A stretch of DNA of 64,000 bases, taken from contig JADCRB010000030.1 in NCBI GenBank assembly GCA_021464245.1, positions 771,376 through 835,375 of the forward strand, written 5' to 3'. Both the position numbers and the translations under genes were made by a program. Numbering within the stretch: position 1 is the stretch's first letter; every line of letters begins with the position of its first letter. The DNA comes from Carallia brachiata. Lineage: Eukaryota; Streptophyta; Magnoliopsida; Malpighiales; Rhizophoraceae. The notes under the pieces are model-generated. The model was not told where the DNA came from, did not search any database, and saw only the letters and a list, made by a program, of their open reading frames with translations. Shown here piece by piece: positions 34,970-46,975 of this stretch.

Positions 34970-37808
34970 ATTAAATGATATTCCCCTTGGTCAAAAAAAA
35001 AAAAAAAAAAAAAAGTGCCACAAAAGACATGGGACCTCAAGACTACTTAAAGAAAAAGGTTTGAGTTTGTTTAGTTGGAGATTTTAAGATTGTTTCGTAT
35101 ATAATCTCTAATAGTCAACAAGAGGTATGTTGCCTGGGTATTCAACAAAAGCAATTTTGCAGATTGTAATTCGTTATAAGATTGAGAACACGATTCCAAA
35201 CAGGAAAAATAGAAGTACTTTGGAACAATTGTAAGCAAACAAAATGCAAAGTATTAAATCTGCAAACTCGGCAGCATGAATTTGTAAGCTCCAAGCTCTT
35301 ACTCATTGTTTATTTAAACTATAAGTAAGGAAATAGAGAAATGGTTAATATGAAAGCAAACGTGTTACCTTATCTCTGATTGCCGAAGAAACTTGAGCAC
35401 TACATGTGGAATGGTTTTGCCTACCTCGATCATTCGTCTTCACTGAAAATTAGATATGGAGCATAAAAGCTATTCAATGGCCTTGCAATCGACTGTGAGA
35501 GAGGATCAAAGCAAGAAGAACTAATGAGAAGAAACGTGAAAGTTGTAGAAGCAAACAAAATAAAATCTCAAGCGTTCCGACTAGAGCTAAAATTACTCTT
35601 AGAATCTCTGTATAATCCACAGATTTTGAATGCAATCTCCCATTTAGTGCAAATGATTGCGCTAAGGATCACTCCTATTGAACAAATAATTTAGGTAGGG
35701 TCACTCCTATGAATTTCGATCATCATGAAAAAAATTGGACTGGTTGAATAAATTTTGGATGGAAAATGGTTTGGACCCTAGCTCGGGTGCCGAACCCACC
35801 AGCTGATCTGCCATGGCAAGCTAGGGATGGGGAACGGTGGTAGGAGGTCCCACATATACATTTTCTAACAATTAACGAGAAAAATTACAAAAGAAGCAAT
35901 GAAACGTAGAAGGCAATTACATTAACATTTGTGTAAAACTTTTTACATAAAATGTGAGATCTACACATTCAGTTTTATAGTAACAATCATTTAATTTTAA
36001 ATTTTAGTTTTACTGTTTCACATTTTATTAATTTGGTCGCATTTTGTTATTAAGCAGTAAAAAAAAAATTATTTAGCATATAACATATGTGATTTATAAT
36101 TTAAATTTTATGGTAACACTTATATAATTTTAGATTTTAATTTTACTGTTTCATATTTTATCTATTTGATTACATTTTATTGATAAGCAGTTGCTTTTTT
36201 TTTTTTTCACAAAAGAAAAAAAAACAATCGTTGGTTTTAATGTAGAGGAGGGCTGCAGGATTAGGGTACTAACCAGCGCCCATTTTAGATTTGCCAAATG
36301 TGGTGTCTCTCCCAATAAAAAAAAAAAAAAAAAAGGGAAAAAGATTTTGAGGATCATTTGCAGAGAGCAGAGGCACGAATCCATCTGCTGCGGGAACTAG
36401 AAGAACGCATCCGGGGACAAATGTTGGAGCAAAGCCTAAACTTGCCCGTGTCGGTGCCGAATTTTGGGAGAGATGATGTTTAAAATACCAATGTTATATA
36501 TGTATTCCATATGTTTGTGTTACGTATAGAAGAGATATCTCTTCGCTTTTGTTTGATCTCTCACGTATACGTACAAGTAAGAAAATTGAAATTCCAATAC
36601 TAGTCATATATAGAACTTTCAAGATTAAGTTGTGCATAGGTAAAATTCAAATTTCTGTATCAAATAATAATCAGACGCATTTGTTTGAACAGAATTTGAA
36701 CACTAGTTCTGTTTGTTATCTCATGTACAATAGTCATAATTTGATCGTAGAAATATGCACACATGATCCAGAATACATGTCTTTGTCTATTGATTGAAAA
36801 TAAGAAGAGAATATATTTTAGTGGCCACCACTTTCTACTTTCTTTCATCTGTCATTTATCGTTATTATTATGATGTCATTTATTTTTCAAACCCCATATC
36901 AAAAAATTGTTCGTAGAGTAGAACAAAGACAACAATAAACGAAGACATTGAGGCCAGTCTCCGCTTACACTTTCTTATCTATTTTTTTCTTTTGAGCAAG
37001 CTTACACTTTCTTTTCTTTAAGGACCTAATGTCCAAAGAAAGTCTAAGTTATTGATTAGCTTTGCCCCCTCGGAGTCAGTCAATCCTAAAACAAACTCAT
37101 TTATGGCGGCCATTTTACAACAGGCAATTTAACAGTCAAGAGTTGGTTCTAAAATGAAAGTCGCGTTTCATATAGGTAAATCTCCAAGATTACAAGATCA
37201 TTGATCATATAGGTAAATCTCAAAAGTTCATTCATGATAAACCGTGAGTCAATTAGATCCGGCGCATCAAGTTGGAGATCAATAGTTGAAGACTGCTCCC
37301 AAAAATGTTCAAATAGATTAAGCTAGTAACAATCATAGAAATTCCGAAATTTCACGGAAACGCTGGACTATTAGAAACCTAATACTACGATTAAGCTAAA
37401 CAATATGACGTGTACTAAATGCCTGAAATGTTAAAAGCTCAGCACTAGCTATGAAGGCAGCCACAACAGTGTTTAAACCATACGGTTCCAAATGCTTGAC
37501 GATACTGTTCAATTTAATTCATATGGGGCGAGAAATGACTAATGGCCTCTTCTTACAGACTTGCAAATCGCACGACATCTTCACAGATCACATGACAGAT
37601 AAATAGGGTACCTACGTTGAGGTAGAAGCTCCACCTGGCGAATAACACAAGTTAGTATGTGAACCTATTCCATTCTCAATTTACAATCAAGGTAACAAAC
37701 CCAAGAAAAGAGTATCCGAAACAAAAATAATCTGCTAATAGAGGTAAAAAAAACAAGTACTCAGACCAAAAAAATAAAAGCTTAAAAAATCTAATCTAGC
37801 CGATGAAC
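34970..37808. other. Intergenic DNA upstream of the MULE-rich half and 3' of the cystatin-like gene
   Basis: No gene is recognised. Poly-A/T tracts occur at 34994-35014 and 36317-36334. A pair of related AT-rich segments (about 35935-36060 and 36075-36190, TTTTAATTTTACTGTTTCA words) forms a diverged tandem duplication. Confidence 0.45.
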
Positions 37809-39632
37809 TTATTTACCTTGGCCAGGTTTGGGCTTCAGCCTACAAAACTTTACTTCTACAACATCCAGGTCTACTGGAGGTTGTGAGATCAAAGCTTGAA
37901 ACGTTTGTGCCATGCCATCAACATCATCCTTGTTCTTCGCCTTAAAGGTGACATAGTAATGCACATATCCGGCCACCTGAACATTTGCTTTTTCAACCTC
38001 CACAAACTCAAAATTTGCATTCTACAAAAACCAACCCGATCAGCTTCGGTAATACCAAAACGACAACAACAAACTTTCAGTCCCAAACTTAATTAGGGCC
38101 AGCTTGCTAAAGTTTTCTCAAAATGAAGTAAAAAACAACTTTTATCAGTTTCATACATTAAAGAATGCTGTAGAAATAATGACTAGAAAAACTAGACAGC
38201 AACCACCATATACCTGTGCCTTGTTGTATTCCACAATTGCCACCTCTGAGAAATGAGTGACCTCAGCAAGAGTCTCCTCATTAAGTGTATATGGTATGAT
38301 TAAGCCCAGTGCCCAACAGTCAGCGAAATCATCAACATCAAAGCCCTGAAGAACCGCAGAACCCAACAACCAGACATGTTAGTATCTACTTCACTTCAGT
38401 TTCTACTCAAACAAATATTTCGTGAGTGGACATGCTTGTGAACAGTTTTAAGACCACAAATATTTGATCCCCAAACATGTAAACATTTTGATCCTTAAAG
38501 AAAAGGAAAATAAAAAATTGCTTCGTATCATTCTTTAAGAATGCTGGCTTGTTGGAGTAGAAAACTACAAGCAGATGCTTTAGAACTTTGGGGGGGCATA
38601 AATCAATTTGCATGTAAATCTCTGCTATTGCTGTCACTCTTGAGTTTGTTTTTATGGAAATCACTCAGATTATTTTAAAATGTTGTGCAGTAGACTTAGA
38701 CCCGCTAAGCAAATTTTCACTTGAACAGACCATTAGTAAGATTTGGAGGAATGCCAAAGATGGATTCAAGGGGAGTGGAGGCCGTGATTTCTTGGATATT
38801 CTAATAGTTTTCAATGTGCTTAAAGATTTTGAATAATAATGAATGGGATGTAAAACAGGAGAAGCATATGATTGAGTAAAGATCCAAGGAAAGTTCTCTC
38901 CCTTTCTCTCTCTGTTTTTAATTTTTTTTGGCCTGTCCCATAGTGGGGGAGTGGGGGAATGCCTATTGACTAGAACTTAGATGAAAGCGTCAAGAAATTG
39001 ACTAAGGAGGAATAAAGTTGCATAATTTGCACATGCATGTGTGATGGTGATATGAGAGAAGAAAAGGACTTACACCACTTTCTTGGACCTGCTTGCCGTA
39101 AATCTGTTTAACATCTTTTGTCATCTTACGCCCACGGGCAGCGCGTATCGCACGGCGCTCCTCAGGATGGATGGAGGGGTCCTTTAATATATTTGCTGCA
39201 AGTAACGCAACGATCATAATGACATAAGAAGAATGTAATTGCTTAATAAATGAGGTCACATACCATATGCATATATACTACTACTATTTCCTTGTGATTA
39301 AGTTCTGCAAATCTCATGCAGAAGGTTATACAATTATTCACCTATGGGCAAACAAAATCTGGACTTGGGAACACTTATTTATTTATTTATTTATTTTTTT
39401 TAGGAAATTTAGACAACATATAATTCCGAAGAGGCCAACAGTAATAATGATTATCATCAACAAAAAAAAAAGAAAAATGTGCGGCAAAAAATACTAATCT
39501 GCCGAGAGCCCCATTATCCTACAATACTACTCTACATAAACATTCATTCATAAAACACAATCAATTCAGAGAGCGAAATCGAAAGGCAGAGAGAGAGAAA
39601 GAGAGAGAAGAAATATTACTGAGATCGTCCAT
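37809..39632 (-). CDS. Cystatin-superfamily (phytocystatin-like) protein, 159 aa
   Basis: Exons in transcript order are 39632-39620 (MDDL plus one base), 39195-39074, 38345-38214 and 38021-37809 (stop TAA). All introns are GT-AG and phases match, giving 159 residues. The N-terminal half is basic and helical-looking (HPEERRAIRAARGRK). The C-terminal half fits the cystatin fold: SEVAIVEYNKAQNANFEFV resembles the LARFAVxEYNKKxNAxLEFV helix signature. VQVAGYVHYYVTFKAK (about residues 103-118) resembles the QxVxG loop and following strand, and VEVKFCRLKP the final strand. The first Gln of QxVxG is Val, and no PW pair is seen in the second loop, so protease inhibition is uncertain. A TATA-like word lies at 39900-39907. 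The gene sits between two papain-like protease copies. It is the best-preserved gene of the right half. Confidence 0.75.
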
Positions 39633-39765
39633 GCCTCCCAAATTTGATTTAAGCAGTCAGAAAATCCCAATTGAAACTAATGAGGCTGCTTCTGTTGCCC
39701 TAACATTACAAATACAATTTCTCTGCAGATTTAGACTCATATATATATATATATATATATATATC

Positions 39766-39807
<42 letters not shown>

Positions 39808-39899
39808 GAATTCTAGAGAAAATAGAAAACCTAACCTCTGTTTGATTTTGTTGCTGCCTTCGACTTGAACTCTTTCGAAAACGCACCGTAAAAATCTTA
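39633..39899 (-). promoter_or_regulatory. Leader of the cystatin-like gene with (AT)n and (CT)n tracts
   Basis: Between the TATA-like word (39900-39907) and the ATG lie an (AT)n tract at about 39740-39764 and, in transcript sense, a (CT)n tract at about 39768-39804. Depending on the unseen transcription start these are in the 5' UTR. CT tracts near plant start sites are common; their effect here is not known. Confidence 0.45.
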
Positions 39900-39907
39900 T
39901 ATTTATA
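39900..39907 (-). promoter_or_regulatory. TATA box of the cystatin-like gene
   Basis: TATAAATA on the minus strand lies about 270 bp upstream of the ATG at 39632. Confidence 0.45.
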
Positions 39908-40900
39908 GGGGCCAGGATGCCGACAAGCGTGCTCCTAATTTTCCCTGTTTTTATTGTTTTATTTCTCTCTTTCTTCTTTCTGTTTGTTTTTGTATTCATT
40001 TGTTTTATTTATTTTTTTTACTTTTTTTTCCAAGTGTCAACGAAGTAAACAAATCCTTTTTGCTATCAATATCCCACGATATGCCTTTTTCAGTTTTCCT
40101 TTTCATTGTTAATCTTTCATCTTTACACAAATTTGTCCCAATCTTTAGTTCTTTACTTCAATCCGAGTCGTAGAGATAATGCAATTGACACAAAGTTGGA
40201 AATTACCATCCAAGGCCCAAGGGGAGATTGTTGTGTGTTTCCTTTTTTTTTTTTTTTTTAAAGATAATTGACATCAATTAAAACTTTAATTTGAGAATTT
40301 GATCGTAAAAACAGTTTTAGTACCAATACAATTATAACTCATTAAGATCTTTTAACATATGATTGGTTGATATTAGTGAGCAAATACCCAAGAAAAAAAA
40401 CCAAAAATGATTAATTCTAAATATAATTAATCATTTTTCTCCTATTATGTAAATTAATTTTTTTTTTTTTTCAAAAGAATGCTTGTTGGGTTTTGAGTTA
40501 CACAAAGATGTAATTCTTCTTATTCTTATAAATCTCACATCTCATTCACAAAATTAGAAGTCAAGATTTAAAAAAAAAGTTTTAAATATTAACTAATAGG
40601 GTGTTCCCTAAAAACAAATAATCATTTTTCAAATTTGTTCAAGATTGGATGTCTTGATGGTCAATTTCCATTTGCATTGTTAGTTTTTCTAACTGTGCCA
40701 AGTTATGTTGTCTCCTTGTATTATCTTGTTGATTATTTCTTTCATTAGAGTTAGATACATGCCTATTTGAAATTGGATTTTTGCTCAAGCAACTTGATTT
40801 TAAAAGAGAATCATCAATTAAATAAAGGTTAAGAGCATACAAGTCAAAAATCACTAAGTAAATATAGGTTAAGAAAATACAAGTCAAAACAAATTTTTTT
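39908..40900. other. Intergenic DNA upstream of the cystatin-like gene
   Basis: No gene is recognised. Poly-T tracts lie at 40242-40259 and 40458-40471. A minus-strand open stretch at 40639-40908 has low-complexity, Asn/Leu-rich content and no family match. Confidence 0.45.
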
Positions 40901-42725
40901 AAGCACATAATTCTCGATTGTATAGTCTAAATTATCACAAATTGTTCCACTTGCTCGTAAAAATATGACTAGCATATTTGTTATTATCTTAAATATTTCT
41001 GCGGCCTTCATTGTATTTTAGTCGGGTTTATTATTGAGTCTCAATGTCCCGTTTCTTTTGAATGGGTCGAGCATCACAACATGAATTCCCTATCGGTTTT
41101 GTTGGGAATCGCACACTTGCAAAATGCCACGGGAATTGCTTACTTTTAGAGTGCAGTTTTATGGTTGTGGTTTGACAGATTAAGCGAAGATTAATTAAGT
41201 GTTCTAGGAGATAAAGAGTTCATTTTTTTTTTGTTTATTAAAAAATCTATTAAACTACAAACTATATAATAGGATTAGATCTCCCTAACTCTATACACCT
41301 CAAAATTTCACTTTTAAATATAAAATTTTAACTTCTTAACTAATGAAGTGTCTAGGAGGAATATAATTAAAAGTTTTGGATTTATGAATTTGTGAGACTA
41401 AAATTGCTTAAAACAAAGGCCACTTCCACAGTCCGATAATAACTCCACAAAAAAACTATATATAAGGGTCTGAAGTGTGAACTTTTTTATAATCAGCGGA
41501 GATTCAAACTTCCGCTTATTCTTCACTTACATATTTTTTTATGCAACTATTACTACTCTTTCAAGAAAAAAAAAATTATGAATAGAGCTACAATCAATTG
41601 ACGGAATAACATTTTTTTATCATGAAGCAATGAACCCAACTTTCAAATACTTGTATATTTAAGCCCAATCCGATTTCGTAAGGGAAGGATAAAACATTCG
41701 ACTAAGAATCAAACAAAGGGTTTTAAAAAAGAGCCCAAATTCAGAGAAATTTTAAGACGCCCAAAAATCTCCGAACTCCATAGCCCAAAGGTTTGGTTAG
41801 TACTTTTTAGTACTCCAGAACGGGACTTTCTTGTACAGAAATATTCTCACAATTTCTTGAAGCGGTTTCCTAATACCACAGGCGTAGCATGAGCAAATTG
41901 GGAATAATCAAAGGCAACTGCTTGAACCATTACAACATATTTAGAAATTTCGTGGCAATATGTCAATAGCATGTTTGTTTATGCAAAATCAAAATTTTTG
42001 TGTCATTGTCAATTGTCATGATAATTTTAATATTTACTTATTTAGTGAATAAAATGCACATCACTAAGTTATGTCTAATTACGCAAATTGTGTTTTTCTT
42101 AATCAAATTGGAAGCCAATTTTCCCGTAACATTTAGTGTTTTGGACAGATAGGTTTCAAACACAAGTCCATAATGGTGACAAGTAAAATCTTTACTAAAC
42201 AGAAAAGTTATGAACACAACTGAACACAATTAATAGAACAGCAATTATCTCATTCTATTACAATAATATAAAACTAAAAAAGTGAGTTAATGAAAATAGA
42301 GAAAAGAAAGAGAAAATGGTATTATATTCTCTCAATATTATTTTATTAATTGTATGCATTTGAGTCCAAAATTTTCAAGTCCCTAACAAATCTGTCACAT
42401 AGATTAAATTAATTATGAGTTTAACTTATGTCATTATTTTAAATGACAACAAAATCACCAACAACAATAAGAAAGTATGGCGAAACTGTGATATCAGAAT
42501 TGACATTAGAAGCAATAAAATGTTTTGGAATGTTGGGAAATCTACCACTCTCCTCTTGTCCTGATAGCAATTCATCTGATATATGTTTGTCTGTGTCAAG
42601 GATTCGAGGGCAAGTAGCAACAAGAATCACAGGTAAATGAAAAATAAAGGAACTCCATCTTGGAAGAAAAATTTCAATTCAAATGCGCCCCCCAATACGT
42701 TTGATCAAGTGAGTATTAACTTTGA
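40901..42725 (+). repeat. Segmental duplication block C (partial copy)
   Basis: It begins AAGCACATAATTCTCGATTG, matching AAGCACATAGTTCTCGATTT at 23121 in block A. It continues collinearly through the TTTCTTTTGAA-GGGTC, GTATATTTAAGCC and AAGTATGGCGAAA segments to about 42715. It is more diverged from A than B is. It carries the unoccupied site of the hAT-like element near 42145 (GATAGGTTTCAA). Confidence 0.7.
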
Positions 42726-42727
42726 AC

Positions 42728-42890
42728 ATTTTTTTTGGCCTCTGCCATAGCGGGAGAGCTGGGGAATGCATATTGAGTATAACCAAGACGAGAGCATCGA
42801 GAAAATGACTCATGAGGAATAAAGTTGTATAATTTGCACATGCCAGTGCGATGGGGGCACGAGAGAAGGACTTACGTCCACTTTAGATGA
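42728..42890 (-). pseudogene. Duplicated fragment of the cystatin-like gene (intron 2 and donor edge)
   Basis: This stretch matches 38925-39080 of the cystatin-like gene: TTTTTTTGGCCTSTSCCATAG, then GAGGAATAAAGTTGYATAATT, then GAGAGAAGGACTTACGTCCACTTT against AGAGAAGAAAAGGACTTACACCACTTT. It covers intron 2 and reaches the donor at the exon 2 boundary, then diverges. It is non-coding and sits directly next to block C. Confidence 0.6.
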
Positions 42891-44627
42891 CTTACTAGCA
42901 GTTAATTTGGTAATAATAAAATTAGAAAGTTACAAATTGCTCGACGCAGATCAAGTAATTATACAATCTTCTAATTAGTTGGTCCTTATTTACAATTGTT
43001 GATAGGTCTGGTACCCGTGCTCTTCTTTTTATTTTTTTTCTCCTTTTTTCCTTTTTCTCAATTTATTATTTCATCCCCTCATACATCAGTAATTACGAAA
43101 ATAATATAAGAAAATATTAAACAATAAACTTATTTTGGTTTTCCAAAATTTTTATAAAAATAAAACCTATAGTCCAAAAATTATAATTCTTATATTATTT
43201 TGTTTGTTCCATAGAGAAAAAAAAAAGTCAGTTTGAATTGACTTTAAACCTCAATTTTCAAGTTGTTTTGAATTCAAATCATTTTTTGATCGGATTCGAA
43301 GAAGGTTTATTCCAATTTGGTCAAATATTGGCACTTCCATGAGCAAATGTCGTGTCAAAATAGTTTTACGTGTGGTAGTGGTAGAATATAATTGGCGTGC
43401 ACAATGGTAACTAACCACTGTTAATTACTAAACCGTAGTAATTAAATTCCCTTCAATCCCATGCGGTTATGTCAAATTGTTTTATGATGGTCTTTTTTTT
43501 TTTTTTTTGGTTAGTTTCTTATTCGAGTTTTAGTAACTCTCTTCTTAATTTTTTTTTGGCTTTTAGCCTCCCTTGTAATTAAAAAAAAAAAACAGACTAA
43601 TTATCTTAGCTGAGGGAAAATTTGGCAATCCGCCCAAGAGACAGAAAAGTGTACAAAAAGGAGATGAAAAAAAAAATCAGAAATGAACAAATAAATAAAT
43701 GATTAAATATGCCCGTCCTCGATGTGAGGCCCAGCCTAAACTTTGCAGAGGCCCACAGCTCAAGCCTAATTAAAGCCCAGACTCTGGACTCTGACGCAAC
43801 ATAAAAAGACTAGTCAATGGGCCCCGGCAAGCTTAACTTGGGCCCGAACCTATAATGCTAAAACCCAAACCTATGTGCCAGCCTCTAACTTAAAAAGTCT
43901 TTTCCTAACAGACTTAGGCCCAGAGTACGGACCAAATGTATAAAGGGCAACCTAATTCTCACTTTGATTTCCCCACGCTCAATCGTCTCCACGGACCCAC
44001 AGGACCATGTTATCTACAAGAATAAAGAAATACACCAACATGCCCCGTGAGACCACAATCTCGATTATGGGCTAGGAAACACTAACCCGAGTGCGACCTG
44101 TGATTTCTAAGGATCTAATTCATGATCTTACACCTTATAGAAAAAAACCAAATGCATAAAGTGTAATTTTGAATTTGTGATTTTATGTTGTGTTGTTTGG
44201 CTGGTGTTCATCAATGTATTGTTGGTACTTAGTAGTTAATACAATAAATCCCATTTCGTACAAAAAAAAGTAATAATAATAAAATAATTTTATGTACAAA
44301 GGACAAGGAACAAGTTTGTCTACGATAGTGCTGCATTATTTACGTTGTCGTATATTAGGTTTTTGCAATTATCGTTATCATACGTTGTTTCGCCTCTATG
44401 TGATTGATGGGTTAAAATTGCTATGCGAAGATGGTCAAATTGAAACAATGGATCAAATTTGCTAATATCAAACAGCATATACGGTTAAACAATGCAAAAG
44501 ATTAAGTAAACAAGCGTTAATACTTAACGGACTTACATATAGTATAAACTTTGAAACACTTTAATGCAATAAATTTGGTCCAAGTAAAATGATAAAATAA
44601 GTACCCACAAAATAAACTTTGTCCATA
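42891..44627. other. Intergenic DNA
   Basis: No gene is recognised. The stretch at about 43715-44140 is less AT-rich and has repeated GGCCCAG / AGGCCCA words; it may be an unrecognised repeat. Poly-T tracts lie at 43493-43508. Confidence 0.4.
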
Positions 44628-44637
44628 TTCCATTATG

Positions 44638-45746
44638 GAAATAAAGGTTAATTTAACCCACCACGTTTTACTTTATTTTAAATTTCACCCACAACGTTTT
44701 TTTTTGGTTAAATTTAGTCCACAACGTTACGTCCGTTAGTCTAATTTGGTCCTTCCGTCCATAATGCTGTTAACTCTGCTGACGTGACATGACGGAGTTT
44801 GACACGTCAGCAATTTTTCCACGTCAGCATGTCACGTCAACATCTGTTGCTGACGTGGCATAGGTATAAAGGCTAATTTGACTCATAATGTTTAAGCGTA
44901 TTTTAAATTTCACCCATAACTTTTTTTTATGGTCAAAATTGGCCCATAACGTTATATCTTTTAGTCTAATTTGATTTTTTCGTACCTAATGTCGTTAACT
45001 TCGCTGATGTAGCGTAACAGAATTTGACACGTTATTAATTTTTTTCCAAAGAGATGGCTCCGTACTGGCAATGCTAATGGTGGTTGGAGGCAGCGACAAT
45101 AATTTGATGAGGAAATAGTAACAACAATAGAAAAGAAAAAATTTAAAAATAAAGATAACAGTGACTTTTGTTGAATTTTATTAATTTATTTTTTTTGTTA
45201 AAAAAATAAAAGTATTCAAGTGGATATATATTTATGAATTTTAGTTTTTTATTTTGTTTAAATTTGTAGAGTGTGATTTTCAGTATAAATGTTTGGTTTG
45301 GATTTTAAAATTTTACTGCAAACATGACATGTTGATATAGACGAAAATTATTAATGTGTTATACTCCGTCGCATCATATTTGCTGAGTTAACGACGTTAT
45401 GTAGGAAAAGATCAAATTAGACTAAAAGATATAACGTTATGGGCCAATTTTAATCATAAAAAAACGTTATGGGTGAAATTTAAAATAAGCTGAAATATTG
45501 TGGGTCAAATTAGTCTTTATATCTATGTCACGTCAGCAACAGATGTTGACGTGACATGCTGACGTGGAAAAATTGCTGACGTGTCAAACTCCGTCATGCC
45601 ACGTCAGCAGAGTTAACGGCGTTATGGACGGAATGATCAAATTAGACTAACGAACGTAACGTTATGAACCAAATTTAACCAAAAAAACGTTATGAATGAA
45701 ATTTAAAATAAAGTAAAACGTGGTGGGTCAAATTGACCTTTATTCC
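44638..45746. mobile_element. Foldback-type Mutator-like element, inverted repeats of about 400 bp, 10-bp TSD
   Basis: A perfect 10-bp duplication TTCCATTATG flanks the 1109-bp element (44628-44637 and 45747-45756). The arms are inverted for about 400 bp, starting AAATAAAGGTTAATTTAACC and ending GTCAAATTGACCTTTATT. Each arm is itself a tandem of two related units (AACGTTACGTCCGTTAGTC; AACGTTATATCTTTTAGTC). The centre (about 290 bp) is non-coding. A second copy of nearly equal length lies at 62064-63170. Confidence 0.8.
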
Positions 45747-45756
45747 TTCCATTATG

Positions 45757-46155
45757 AGTGCAAAAGGAAATAAAAAGAGAAATGTGTAATATGCATGCGG
45801 ATCCCATTACATGGCAGATGGAGATTTTATATGTGTTGGGAAGACGTAGATTTTGTATAATAATAAGTATATTTTATGCGACCATAACTAACAAATGTGC
45901 AGTAAAAGAAATAATAATATTTTTTTATCTTATTTTTTATCGTTTTGATTGCACAAAATATAGTTATAATTGTACAAAAATTATATTTGCCCACGAACAT
46001 ATGACGCTTACGAACGTATGACACCCACGTCTGTCGATCAACTTTTTCCCTATGCATAAATAATGGAGAGAAAAATATGGAGAGTGCAAGATAAGGAAAT
46101 GATGGAGAGAAAAGATTAACAAAGCATGAGAGAGAGAATAGAGTGTGTGTGGAGA

Positions 46156-46191
<36 letters not shown>

Positions 46192-46975
46192 ATGTACGCT
46201 GATTTGGGACTGCATGTACGTAGCGTGAGTAACGTTACCACTGTGCTGATTTGGTGCTGCACCACTGTGCGCAAGACTCGCTGCACATCAAGATGGAACA
46301 AATTGTTACATGCATGTACGTGGTGTAATGTTGCCACTTCCCTCTTTCGTACGTTCACGACAGATCAATCCTGCTGTCATTTCGGTGTCTCTCATATTCA
46401 TTTTCATCCTATTTCCATTTTTGCCCTTTTCTTTCTGCATCCATGCATTTATTTATTTATTTATTTATTTTTTCTTTGTGGTACGCTTCTCTTTAGAAAC
46501 ATTGTAGGCTTGAGATTCTTAAGTTTCAAAACTATCACTATGACTACTTATAATTATAATTATTGTTGTAATTATAATCATAAATTTATAATTATATAAT
46601 ACTGTTAAATAGTTAGTATGAACCAATAATCACCAGTTCTTTTAATGCTATATCAAGTTTTTAATTATTACCTTCAACTAGAATAGAATAAAAGAACTTG
46701 CAAGGGAGATAAAACTTATTTTACCTCTACCATGTGTGCCCAAAGGCATAGAGTCCGAATCCTGATCTACGTATATCTACAAGAGCAATCGATAAAACTA
46801 CAATTTAATAATACGTGAGCATGCCTAAATACATAAATTGAAGCGAAGCATTCCGTTTTTCTCCTTTAAAAAAAATAAAAATCGACCTGTCCTTTATTGT
46901 TTTGCACATTGAAATCTAGTAAAGGATTGAAACAAAACAAAGGCTAACAACATATACATACATACATACATACAT
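45757..46975. other. Intergenic DNA with (GA)n and (TTTA)n microsatellites
   Basis: GAGAGA tracts at about 46127-46192 and a (TTTA)n run at 46445-46470 are present, plus (ATAC)n at about 46950-46978 at the block B boundary. No gene is recognised. Confidence 0.5.

Noticed and set aside
43715..44150. Solo LTR or gene fragment in the less AT-rich stretch
   Set aside because: No TG...CA termini, target duplication or coding similarity could be found.
46126..46599. 157-codon open frame rich in Arg-Glu
   Set aside because: Its first part is the translation of a GA microsatellite; the rest has no protein-like features.
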